Source: Armatimonadota bacterium
GTDB taxonomy: Bacteria; Armatimonadota; Armatimonadia; Armatimonadales; Capsulimonadaceae
Direction of reading: 5' to 3'
Length of the DNA: 37,250 nucleotides
Assembly (NCBI GenBank): GCA_019239955.1
Contig: JAFAZD010000384.1
Location: 1 to 37,250 of the forward strand
Part shown: in pieces, positions 1-6,529 of the stretch
Position numbering within the stretch: position 1 is the stretch's first letter
Layout of the letters: every line of letters begins with the position of its first letter
The notes under the pieces: model-generated
Told to the model about the DNA's origin: nothing
Seen by the model: the letters and a program-made list of their open reading frames with translations, nothing else
Databases searched by the model: none
Position numbers and translations under genes: made by a program

Positions 1-193
1 TCCGTGGCTTGGAGGGCGGCATAGGCGCGGGGCCGGACGGCACGGCGGGCTGCTGGATGCCCGTCGCATCCGCCGAAGGCTGGCTCGGATGCGTCCCACC
101 GAACACGAAGTAGCCGATGGCCCCCCCGCAGCCGACCGTAAGCGCGCCCAGCGCCAGGAATTTCAAAACATTGTCTGTGTTGTTGCGTGCCAC
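1..193 (-). CDS. Membrane-anchored secreted protein, 5' part only
   Basis: This is the start of a gene that runs off the left edge. The visible 64 residues begin VARNNTDNVLKFLALGALTV, a short polar N-terminus followed by one hydrophobic segment ending in a GCGGAIGYFVFG stretch, then a Pro/Ser/Ala-rich tail typical of an extracytoplasmic linker. I chose the GTG at 193 because GGGGAGGA lies 7 nt upstream of it. An in-frame ATG at 226 has no Shine-Dalgarno sequence and lies upstream of the -10 box, so it would not be transcribed from the promoter at 212-241. The segment could be an uncleaved anchor or a signal peptide. A lipoprotein cysteine is possible within TVGCGG but the match is not good. 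No family can be recognised from so short a piece. Confidence 0.6.
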   Translation of the reverse strand, partial: MARNNTDNVLKFLALGALTVGCGGAIGYFVFGGTHPSQPSADATGIQQPAVPSGPAPMPPSKPR

Positions 194-211
194 TCCCCAC
201 TCCTCCCCAGT

Positions 212-241
212 ATCATACGGCCCCATGCCCCGGTTTGTCAA
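212..241 (-). promoter_or_regulatory. Sigma-70-type promoter, TTGACA-N18-TATGAT
   Basis: On the minus strand TTGACA (241-236) is followed by an 18-bp spacer and TATGAT (217-212). The start point should fall near 205, leaving a leader of about a dozen bases that is little more than the Shine-Dalgarno sequence before the GTG at 193. Confidence 0.75.
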
Positions 242-273
242 GGGCAATGACGAAAATCATCGGTGGGATGCCC

Positions 274-1467
274 CTACGCCATGCGGCTCTGGCGGCGCAG
301 CAGGTAGCAGAAGAAGGGCGCGCCCAGAAACGCCGTGATGATGCCGACCGGCAACTCGCGCCCGTCCGGCATGACGCTCCGGGCGAGCGTGTCCGCCCAG
401 ACCATCAGCAGCGCCCCGCCCAGCGCCGCCAGCGGCAGGACGCGCCGCGCGTCCGGCGTCCCCGCCAGCCGGCGCGCGATGTGCGGCACCATCAGCCCGA
501 CGAAGCCGATGATGCCGGCGAACGCCACCGTCGCCGCCGTCAGCAGCGACCCGGTGACAATCAGGACAGTCTTGAACCGCTCCGTCTCCACCCCCAGCTG
601 CTGCGCCGATTCCTCCCCCAGCGCGAATAAATTCATGGAACGCGCCTCCACCAGCAGCACGAGCAGGCCGACCGCCAGGAACGCCGCCAACACCCCGCCC
701 TGCGCCAGCGTCGCGTCCTGCAGGGACCCCAGCAGCCGTCCCAGGACGTGCATCGCGTCCTGGGGCGGCCCCAGTTGCAGCATCAGCGTGGAGACGCCGC
801 CCAGAAACGCGCTGACCACGACGCCCGCCAGCAGCAGGCTCGTCACCAGTACCCGCCCGCCCCGCCGCGCCAGCGCGTACACGACCGTCATGGCGGCCAG
901 CGCCGACACGAACGCCGCCAGCGGCACGCCCAGCCCGCCCAGCCACATCGCCCCGCCCGCCCGCAGCAGCGCCGCCTCCGCCCCCACCGACGCCCCCGCC
1001 GAGACGCCGACGATGTACGGGTCGGCCAGGTCATTTCGCAGCAGCGACTGGAACGCCACCCCCGCCGCCGCCAGCGCCGCCCCCACCAGCGCCGCCAGCA
1101 GCAGGCGCGGCAGCCGCAGGCTCCAGAGGATGATGTCCTCCGGGGCCGTCCCGTTCGGCCCGTGCCACAGCGCCCTCCACACCGTCGCGGGCGGATAGTG
1201 CTCGCTCCCCAGCCCGGCGGCGACGGTCACGGAGGCCAGCAGCAGGGCCAGGAGCAGGAGGAAGGCGACGGCGGGGCGGGCCTGACACTGGCGCGGGGGA
1301 ACGCCCTCTCCGGCGCAAGCGCCTCCCCCTCCCCCATCGGAACGGGAGAGGGATGTGTCACGAGAGGTTTGCTCATGCCTACCACCCTCTCCCGCTTGAG
1401 GGGGAGGGTCGGCGGCTTGCCGCCGGGGTGGGGGCCTCTGCGCCGGAGAGGGGGCTTCTTTCTTCAC
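274..1467 (-). CDS. FecCD/BtuC-family ABC transporter permease with a repeat-encoded N-terminus
   Basis: This is the inner-membrane permease of an iron-siderophore, heme or cobalamin importer. From about residue 65 it is a run of roughly ten hydrophobic helices with family-typical stretches such as LRLPRLLLAALVGAALAAAG, DPYIVGVSAGAS and GFVGLMVPHIAR. The GTG at 1467 overlaps the TGA of the upstream binding-protein gene (GTGA), suggesting translational coupling. The encoded 397 residues exceed the usual 330-350. The excess is residues 6-55, a Pro/Arg/Gly-rich stretch encoded by the palindromic element at 1304-1452. Removing it leaves about 347 residues. No ATP-binding subunit is in the window: the next gene downstream is unrelated and has its own promoter. 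Initiation inside the element is possible, but no good Shine-Dalgarno sequence and start pair is visible between 1300 and 1460. Substrate is uncertain. Confidence 0.88.
   Translation of the reverse strand: MKKEAPSPAQRPPPRRQAADPPPQAGEGGRHEQTSRDTSLSRSDGGGGGACAGEGVPPRQCQARPAVAFLLLLALLLASVTVAAGLGSEHYPPATVWRALWHGPNGTAPEDIILWSLRLPRLLLAALVGAALAAAGVAFQSLLRNDLADPYIVGVSAGASVGAEAALLRAGGAMWLGGLGVPLAAFVSALAAMTVVYALARRGGRVLVTSLLLAGVVVSAFLGGVSTLMLQLGPPQDAMHVLGRLLGSLQDATLAQGGVLAAFLAVGLLVLLVEARSMNLFALGEESAQQLGVETERFKTVLIVTGSLLTAATVAFAGIIGFVGLMVPHIARRLAGTPDARRVLPLAALGGALLMVWADTLARSVMPDGRELPVGIITAFLGAPFFCYLLRRQSRMA
1304..1452. repeat. 149-bp palindromic element inside the permease gene
   Basis: The ends are perfect 14-bp inverted repeats (CCCTCTCCGGCGCA at 1304-1317 and its complement at 1439-1452). 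The interior holds further GGGAGAGGG-type palindromes and the GCCGGGGTGGGGGCC core that is also found at 31905-32083 and 36899-37036. It is open in the permease frame and begins 12 nt after the stop codon of the upstream gene. Confidence 0.8.
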
Positions 1468-2321
1468 TTCACCCCCGGATGCAGGGCGCGGGCGACCTGC
1501 AGCAGCCCCTCGGTCACGCGCGGCCCCGGGCGCTCCAGGAGGTTCCGGTCCGTGACGGACACGAAGCGCCCGGCGCGGACGGCGGGCAGCCGCCGCAGCG
1601 CCGGGTCGGCCCGCAGCGCCGCCTGATCGCCCGGCGCGGCCAGGATCACGTCCGGCGGGTGCGCCAGTACCGTCTCCCGCGACAGCGCCCCGTAGCCCGT
1701 GATCGTCGCCGCATTGACGCCGCCCGCCTCCGTGATGAGGCTGTCCAGGAACGTCCCGCGCCCCGCCACGAACAGCGGGTTCGTTCCGATCACGAGCAGC
1801 ACCCGTGGGCGGCGCGGGTCGCGCGCCGCCAGCGCCCGCGCCTGCCGCCGCTGGGCCTCCATGCGCGCGACGACCACATTCGCCGGGTGCGTCGCCCCCG
1901 TCACCTGCCCCAGCAGCCGCAGGCTCCGCTCCACCCCGTCCAGCGTGTCCGGCCTGACCGCGAACACCGGCAGCCGCAACTGGGTCAGCCGCGCGACGGG
2001 CGCGGACGTGGCGACCACATCGCCGACAATCAAATCCGGCCGCAGCGCCACCACGCGCTCATAGTTGACCCGGACATCGCCGATCTTCGCCACCCGACGC
2101 GCCGCCGGGGGATAATCGCAATACACGGTGTCCCCGACCACCCGGCCCCCCAGCCCCAGCGCGAACAGCATCTCCGTGGTCGCCGGCGTCAGCGACACGA
2201 TCCGGCGCGGCGCGGCCCGCTCCGTCACTCGCATCCCCCGCGCGTCCGCCACCGTCACTGGGATGGCCGACGCAGGGGCGGCCATCACCAGCAGCGCCAG
2301 CCACAAGAAACGTCTCCTCAT
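1464..2321 (-). CDS. BtuF-like periplasmic substrate-binding protein (PF01497 type)
   Basis: This is the binding protein of the cobalamin/heme/iron-chelate importer whose permease follows. The start MRRRFLWLALLVMAAPASA is a classic signal peptide. The mature protein has the family's opening strand PRRIVSLTPATTEMLFALGL, then VVALRPDLIVGD in the first lobe and HPPDVILAA in the second. The length of 285 residues is normal for the family. The frame stays open upstream to 2393, but the promoter at 2328-2356 lies inside that extension and the signal peptide starts at 2321, so the ATG at 2321 is the start. The -10 is 6 nt from this ATG, so the mRNA is probably leaderless. BtuF (B12) and HutB/FhuD-type roles cannot be separated by reading, and no cobalamin riboswitch-like leader is present. 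Confidence 0.85.
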   Translation of the reverse strand: MRRRFLWLALLVMAAPASAIPVTVADARGMRVTERAAPRRIVSLTPATTEMLFALGLGGRVVGDTVYCDYPPAARRVAKIGDVRVNYERVVALRPDLIVGDVVATSAPVARLTQLRLPVFAVRPDTLDGVERSLRLLGQVTGATHPANVVVARMEAQRRQARALAARDPRRPRVLLVIGTNPLFVAGRGTFLDSLITEAGGVNAATITGYGALSRETVLAHPPDVILAAPGDQAALRADPALRRLPAVRAGRFVSVTDRNLLERPGPRVTEGLLQVARALHPGVK

Positions 2322-2327
2322 GCGCCT

Positions 2328-2356
2328 ATGATGTCGGTTTTCCTGCCCTTTGTCAA
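2328..2356 (-). promoter_or_regulatory. Promoter of the binding-protein/permease operon
   Basis: TTGACA (2356-2351), a 17-bp spacer and CATCAT (2333-2328) on the minus strand. The ATG at 2321 comes 6 nt after the -10, which leaves no room for a ribosome binding site. Confidence 0.6.
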
Positions 2357-2364
2357 GGCGGCGT

Positions 2365-2394
2365 TTGACAAGCGGAGACAAGTTAGGATACAAT
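2365..2394 (+). promoter_or_regulatory. Promoter reading toward serS
   Basis: TTGACA (2365-2370), an 18-bp spacer and TACAAT (2389-2394). It is back to back with the minus-strand promoter at 2328-2356, with only 8 bp between the two -35 boxes. The transcript would carry a leader of about 215 nt containing the whole palindromic element at 2454-2565. Confidence 0.7.
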
Positions 2395-2453
2395 GAGCGA
2401 CACTGCTGCGCTCAGGATGTGTCAGAGGCCCGGCGAATGAGAGGCCATGATGC

Positions 2454-2565
2454 GCCCGGCGAATGAATTCGCGGGCTTGCATATTACAAAGTCGGCTGCG
2501 CCGACTGAGGCCTCAGTCCCGCAGGGACTTTGTGTTAACCAAGCCCGCGAATTCATTCGCCGGGC
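2454..2565. repeat. 112-bp MITE-like element with 26-bp perfect terminal inverted repeats
   Basis: The left arm (2454-2479) begins GCCCGGCGAATGAATTCGCG and is exactly complementary to the right arm (2540-2565). Inside lies a second nested pair, ACAAAGTC and GACTTTGT, and three small palindromes: AGTCGGC-TGC-GCCGACT, CTGAGGCCTCAG and AGTCCC-GCA-GGGACT. No open frame is present. It sits between the promoter at 2365 and serS. A degenerate relative with the GCGAATTCATTCGC end lies at 24305-24396. Confidence 0.88.
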
Positions 2566-2616
2566 TAACACCCACCGTGCCAGATGATGGCGTCGGGTGG
2601 ATGGGCTGTTTTCGTT

Positions 2617-3909
2617 ATGCTGGACATCAAGTTAATCCGCACCAACCCGGAGTTCGTGAAGGAGCGCCTCGTCGCCCGCCTGGCCGATCCGGCTGCCGTA
2701 GACGCCGTGCTGGAGGTGGACGCCCGCTGGCGGGCCGTCACCACCGAGGCCGAGGAATTGCAGGCGCAGCTCAACCGCGACAGTAAGGGCATCGGCCAGC
2801 TCATGCGCGAGGGCAGGCGCGAGGAGGCCGAGGCCGTCAAAGCCCGCAATCGGGAATTGGGCGACCAAATTGCTGCGCTACGGGAGGAAGAGCGGGCGCG
2901 CAAAGAAGAACTGGACGATCTGCTCTTTTACATCCCCAACCTGCCCCACGAGACGACGCCGCCCGGCCCTGAAGAAAACTTCCAAATCGTCAAAACAAGC
3001 GGCGAGTCGCCCCGCTTTGACTTCGCCCCGAAGGCCCACTGGGACATCGCCACGGAACTGGGCCTGATTGACTTTGCGCGCGGCGCCAAACTCTCCGGCA
3101 GCGGGTTCGTGCTCTACAAGGGACTGGGGGCGCTGCTGGAGCGCGGGCTGATCGCCTTCATGCTGGACCTGCACACCGCGCGGCACGGCTACACCGAGTT
3201 CTCCACGCCCTTCTTCCTCTCCCGCGACAGCGTCCGGGCCAGCGCGCACCTGCCCAAGTTCCAGCCGGAGATGTACCACGACGCCGAGGCCGACTTATTT
3301 GCCCTGCCCACGGCGGAGCCGGCGTTAATCAACATCCACCGCGACGAGATTCTGGACGGACGCGATCTGCCGCTCAATTACGTCGCCTACTCGCCCTGCT
3401 GGCGGCGCGAGGCGGGCGCGGCGGGCAAGGACACGCGCGGCCTGCTGCGCGTCCACCAGTTCGACAAGGTGGAGATGGTCAAGTACACGCTCCCCGAAGC
3501 GTCCTACGACGCGCTGGAAACACTGGTCACGAACGCGACGGACGTGCTGGACGCTCTGGGCCTGTGTTACCGCATCAAGCTGCTCGCCGCCGGGGACATC
3601 TCGTTCGCCGCCGCCAAGTGCTACGACATTGAGCTCTACGCGCCCGGCGTGGACGCCTGGCTGGAGGTCTCCTCCTGCTCCAATTGCGAGGACTTCCAGA
3701 GCCGCCGGGGAAACATTCGTTTCCGCCGCGAGCCGGGGGCCAAGCCGGAGTTCCCCCATCTGCTGAACGCCAGCGGCACGGCCCTGCCGCGCCTGGTCGC
3801 CACCCTGCTGGAGACGTATCAGCAGGCCGACGGCTCCGTCGCCGTCCCCCCGGCGCTGTCGCCCTATGTCGGGGGCCGCACCGCGTTGAATAAGGAGGGA
3901 GGACGCTGA
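2617..3909 (+). CDS. serS: Seryl-tRNA synthetase
   Basis: This class II aminoacyl-tRNA synthetase charges tRNA-Ser. The start MLDIKLIRTNPEFVKERL matches the family. Residues to about 110 form the charged coiled-coil arm that grips the tRNA. The catalytic domain follows, with motif 2 around SPCWRREAGAAGKDTRGLLR, the serine-binding ELYAPGVDAWLEVSSCSNCED region, and motif 3 in LLNASGTALPRLVATLLETY, ending in YVGGRTAL. The 430 residues are standard. The frame is open upstream to 2584, but the start at 2617 matches the family N-terminus. No strong Shine-Dalgarno sequence precedes it. It is followed with a one-base TGATG overlap by the SRPBCC gene. No T-box features (antiterminator bulge or specifier) are seen in the leader. 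Confidence 0.97.
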   Translation: MLDIKLIRTNPEFVKERLVARLADPAAVDAVLEVDARWRAVTTEAEELQAQLNRDSKGIGQLMREGRREEAEAVKARNRELGDQIAALREEERARKEELDDLLFYIPNLPHETTPPGPEENFQIVKTSGESPRFDFAPKAHWDIATELGLIDFARGAKLSGSGFVLYKGLGALLERGLIAFMLDLHTARHGYTEFSTPFFLSRDSVRASAHLPKFQPEMYHDAEADLFALPTAEPALINIHRDEILDGRDLPLNYVAYSPCWRREAGAAGKDTRGLLRVHQFDKVEMVKYTLPEASYDALETLVTNATDVLDALGLCYRIKLLAAGDISFAAAKCYDIELYAPGVDAWLEVSSCSNCEDFQSRRGNIRFRREPGAKPEFPHLLNASGTALPRLVATLLETYQQADGSVAVPPALSPYVGGRTALNKEGGR

Positions 3910-4361
3910 TGCAATTCACGCACGAACGGACCCTGATTGTGGATAGGCCGTTGCGCGCCGTGCGGGGGCACTGGGCGGAGCCGGACGCCCTCGCCGGACG
4001 CCTCTCCCACATCCGCGCCGTCGCGCCCGGCCCCGCCGACGACCTGGCCCGCTTCGTCATCTGCCTGGACACCAGCCACCTGGAGTTCGCCGTCCAGCGG
4101 ACCATGAACACCGACGAGACACTCTGCTGGCAGAGCCTGGGCACGGAGTTTCTTTACGTGCTCTGCGTCACCTTCCGGCCCCAGGCCGGCGGGACGTGCC
4201 TGACGCTGACCGTCGCCTACGACCCGCCCGGCTTCCTCGCCGACGTTGCCGAGTCGCTGGGGCTGGCCCGCCTCTTTGAACGCGCCCTGGACGCCGACCT
4301 GCGCCGCTACGCCGACGCCCTCCGTCAGCGCCCCCCGGCGGAACTGGCCCTGGTGGAATGA
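3909..4361 (+). CDS. SRPBCC (START-like) family protein
   Basis: This 150-residue cytoplasmic protein is probably a ligand-binding START/Bet-v-1-like fold. The start THERTLIVDRPLRAVRGHW fits the usual first strand and helix. The tail YDPPGFLADVAESLG, then LARLFERALDADLRRYADAL, matches the long C-terminal helix of the family and parallels the tail of the SRPBCC protein at 34757-35530 (YNPPGG..., AEDLRRFKNLM). The start is secure: AAGGAGGGAGG lies 6 nt before an ATG whose A is the last base of the serS stop. Its link to serS is positional, and no ligand or catalytic residue can be named. Confidence 0.7.
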   Translation: MQFTHERTLIVDRPLRAVRGHWAEPDALAGRLSHIRAVAPGPADDLARFVICLDTSHLEFAVQRTMNTDETLCWQSLGTEFLYVLCVTFRPQAGGTCLTLTVAYDPPGFLADVAESLGLARLFERALDADLRRYADALRQRPPAELALVE

Positions 4362-5440
4362 CCATGCCTGACAAGAACCTTGCCCGAAAGACAGCCGCCT
4401 GTGTGCTGGCATTGATGGCGACCGTCGCCGGAGCGACGATGGCGCAGTCCGACGGCCTGACTCCGGTTTCCCTGCGGGCGTCCGCTCCCGGCAGCACCGC
4501 CCGCTACGACTTCGGCGAGACCAGCCTGCTGGACGAGCCGCAGATCGTCCATACGTTCCGACTGCGTAACGACGGCACGACGCCGCTGACGCTGGAGAGC
4601 CTGGTCCCGTCCTGCCACTGCACCACAGCGCTGGTGGAACCCGACGGCGCGCTGCCGACGCTCGCGCCCGGCCAGGCGGCCTCGGTGCGCGTCTCCATCG
4701 TGGCCGAACCCTACCTGACGGGGACGCTGCTCAAGTCCGTCGCGGTCTACGCCAAGGGCATTGCCGACCCGGTCGCCACGCTGGAGATACACGCCGTCCT
4801 GCGCCCCAGCGTCGTTCTCGCGCCGGAGGCGCTGGACTTCGGCACGGTCGCCGCCGGTCAGTCCCGCTCCCTCACCCTGACCGCGCACCTCGATTCGCGC
4901 CTGCTGTCCGGCGGGACGCCGCCGAAGATAATCGCGTCCGACCCGGACATTCGGATTGACGCCTCGGCGGACAGCGCCGCCGGCCCTTCGCGCGCCTTCA
5001 CCTATCACGTGACTCTGGAGCGTGACGCGGCGCTCGGCCCCGTCCGCGACCTGCTGCGCTTTGCCCCAACGGCCGGTGACGCCTCCGGCCTCAGCTTGGC
5101 CGACGGCCCCGCCGTTTCCGTGACGGGGCAGGTGGTCGGTGCAGCCTCGGCGGAGCCGACCGCCCTCGCCTTCGGGGTCGTGACTCGAGGTCGCGCCGCC
5201 GTGCGCCCGCTCCATTTGGAGGCCCGTGACGCCGGCCTCTGGGACACCGCCAGAATCGCCGCCGACAGCCCCTGGCTGACGGCCCGCCTAGTCCCATCCC
5301 GGTCCGCCCGCCGGACGCTGGAGGTGACTCTCAGCCCCGCCGCGCCCGCCGGCTCGGTGCAGTCACAGATCGTTGTTGCCCTCGCCAACGGTCAGCGCCT
5401 GCGCGTCCCCGTCACAGCCTACGTCTCCACCGCCCCATAG
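4358..5440 (+). CDS. DUF1573 / ASPM-type Ig-like repeat protein, secreted
   Basis: A signal peptide (LARKTAACVLALMATVAGA) precedes about three immunoglobulin-like beta domains. The first contains YDFGETSLLDEP, then TFRLRNDGTTPLTL and the DUF1573 hallmark PSCHCTTA, followed by LAPGQAASVRVS. The second starts near residue 150 (PEALDFGTVAAGQSRSLTL) and the third near residue 265 (PTALAFGVVTRGRAAV). Only the first keeps the Cys pair. Proteins of this class are exported and of unknown function. The ATG at 4358 overlaps the preceding stop (ATGA). A second ATG at 4364 is also possible and would give a slightly shorter signal peptide. It is the last gene of the serS cluster. Confidence 0.8.
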   Translation: MTMPDKNLARKTAACVLALMATVAGATMAQSDGLTPVSLRASAPGSTARYDFGETSLLDEPQIVHTFRLRNDGTTPLTLESLVPSCHCTTALVEPDGALPTLAPGQAASVRVSIVAEPYLTGTLLKSVAVYAKGIADPVATLEIHAVLRPSVVLAPEALDFGTVAAGQSRSLTLTAHLDSRLLSGGTPPKIIASDPDIRIDASADSAAGPSRAFTYHVTLERDAALGPVRDLLRFAPTAGDASGLSLADGPAVSVTGQVVGAASAEPTALAFGVVTRGRAAVRPLHLEARDAGLWDTARIAADSPWLTARLVPSRSARRTLEVTLSPAAPAGSVQSQIVVALANGQRLRVPVTAYVSTAP

Positions 5441-5469
5441 GCGATTTGAAAAATCTCCGGCAAAACTGC

Positions 5470-5498
5470 TTGACAGATGCCCGGCGGTGTGATAAGAT
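5470..5498 (+). promoter_or_regulatory. Consensus promoter, TTGACA-N17-TAAGAT
   Basis: TTGACA (5470-5475), a 17-bp spacer and TAAGAT (5493-5498), 30 bp after the DUF1573 stop. No credible protein follows before the strong terminator at 5560-5600, so it seems to serve a short RNA. Confidence 0.8.
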
Positions 5499-5504
5499 AG
5501 GGTC

Positions 5505-5602
5505 AGCGTCGGAAGACGCCCAGTTTCCATCAGCGTGCGCACCCTCGCGCACACGCAGAAGCGCCGCCCGGTGTATCCCCGCACCGGGCGGCGCTGTTTT
5601 CC
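5505..5602 (+). ncRNA. Candidate structured small RNA, about 100 nt
   Basis: The span from the inferred start point (about 5505) to the terminator T-run holds three consecutive hairpins and no convincing ORF. Hairpin 1 is GCGTC-GGAA-GACGC (5506-5519), with a GNRA loop. Hairpin 2 is GTGCGC-ACCCTC-GCGCAC (5535-5552). Hairpin 3 is the terminator. The single-stranded CCAGTTTCCATCA between hairpins 1 and 2 could be a pairing region. yebC has its own promoter downstream of the terminator, so this is not simply a yebC leader. It does not match an RNA family that I recognise. Confidence 0.5.
5560..5600 (+). terminator. Rho-independent terminator of the small RNA unit
   Basis: A perfect 14-bp stem (AGCGCCGCCCGGTG, 5560-5573, with its complement at 5582-5595) and an 8-nt loop are followed directly by GTTTT. 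Confidence 0.85.
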
Positions 5603-5644
5603 ACTCATCCCCTTATGCCGCTGTGGGACGCGGGGTGGCCCTCC

Positions 5645-5674
5645 TTGACGCCGCCCCCTCTCCCTCTGTATAAT
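5645..5674 (+). promoter_or_regulatory. yebC promoter, TTGACG-N18-TATAAT
   Basis: TTGACG (5645-5650), an 18-bp spacer and a perfect TATAAT (5669-5674), giving a leader of about 58 nt before yebC. Confidence 0.8.
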
Positions 5675-5738
5675 AACTTCGATACAGGCGCATCTTTCTG
5701 CGAGAAATCCCGTTATTCAGACTGCAAGGAACGTTTTC

Positions 5739-6497
5739 ATGTCAGGACACAGCAAATGGCATAGCATCCGGCACACCAAGGGCAAGCTGGACGCCCAGCG
5801 CGGCAAGCTGTTCACCCGGCTCACCCGCGACATCATCATCGCCGCCAAGTCCGGCGGCGGCAACCCGGACGCCAACATCACCCTGCGGGCGGCGATCACC
5901 CGCGCCCGCGAGGCGTCCATGCCCCAGGACAACATCAAGCGCGCCATCGCGCGCGGCACGGGCGAGGGCGACGGGGCCCACTACGAGACCCTCACCTACG
6001 AGGGCTACGGCCCCGGCGGCGTCGCCATCCTGGTGGACTGCCTGACCGACAACAAGCAGCGCACCGTCTCCGACATCCGCGCCTTCTTCAACAAGAACGG
6101 CGGACGCTTGGCCGAATCCGGCAGCGTCAGTTACTTGTTCACCCCGAAGGGCGTCATCATCGTGGATCCCGGCGTGTCCACCGAGGAGGCCGTCACCGAG
6201 GCCGCGATTGAAGGCGGTGCGGAGGACATCCAGCCGACCGAGGACGGGGGCTTCGAGATCACCACCGCCCCCGCCGACCTGGCCGTCGTGCAGCAGGCGC
6301 TGGAGGCTGCCAAGATTAAATACGCCTCCGCCGAGCAGACCATGATTCCGACCACGACCGTGCCCCTGGCCGGCAAGGAGGCGAACCAGGTGCTGCGCCT
6401 GGTGGACATGCTGGAAGATCACGACGACGTGCAGACCGTCTACGCCAACTTCGACATCCCGGAGTCGGAGCTCGAAGCCGCCGAGGCGGGCCGCTGA
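5739..6497 (+). CDS. yebC: YebC/TACO1 family protein
   Basis: This is a 252-residue cytoplasmic protein with the unmistakable family start SGHSKWHSIRHTKGKLDAQR, then GKLFTRLTRDIIIAAKSGGG, and MPQDNIKRAIARGTGEG, YEGYGPGGVAILVDCLTDN and NKNGGRLAESGSVSYLF further on. YebC proteins were long annotated as transcriptional regulators. More recent work on relatives and on mitochondrial TACO1 supports a role in translation of proline-rich stretches. AAGGA lies 8 nt before the ATG, and a TATAAT promoter lies at 5645-5674. In many bacteria yebC sits beside ruvC, which is not the case here. Confidence 0.96.
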   Translation: MSGHSKWHSIRHTKGKLDAQRGKLFTRLTRDIIIAAKSGGGNPDANITLRAAITRAREASMPQDNIKRAIARGTGEGDGAHYETLTYEGYGPGGVAILVDCLTDNKQRTVSDIRAFFNKNGGRLAESGSVSYLFTPKGVIIVDPGVSTEEAVTEAAIEGGAEDIQPTEDGGFEITTAPADLAVVQQALEAAKIKYASAEQTMIPTTTVPLAGKEANQVLRLVDMLEDHDDVQTVYANFDIPESELEAAEAGR

Positions 6498-6504
6498 CGC
6501 CGCC

Positions 6505-6520
6505 CGGGGGAAGTCCCCCG
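6505..6520 (+). other. GC-rich hairpin between yebC and the next gene
   Basis: CGGGGG-AAGT-CCCCCG lies 7 nt after the yebC stop and ends just before the ribosome binding site GAGGAA of the next gene. With no T-run it is not a classic terminator. It could protect or separate the upstream message. Confidence 0.35.
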
Positions 6521-6529
6521 ACGAGGAAC

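Noticed and set aside
2395-2616. T-box riboswitch controlling serS
   Set aside because: The leader is dominated by a repeat element. I see no T-box sequence, specifier loop or terminator-antiterminator pair.
5501-5530. Similarity of the GGTCAGCGTCGGAAGACGC stretch to the apical hairpin of bacterial signal recognition particle RNA
   Set aside because: Only the GTCAG and GGAA loop agree. The symmetric loop and the GGAAGCAGCC strand of SRP RNA are missing, and the 5' and 3' ends do not pair as a long rod.
5446-5673. Possible 75-residue protein between the DUF1573 gene and yebC
   Set aside because: It reads through the promoter, the hairpins and the terminator, with no ribosome binding site and no protein-like pattern.
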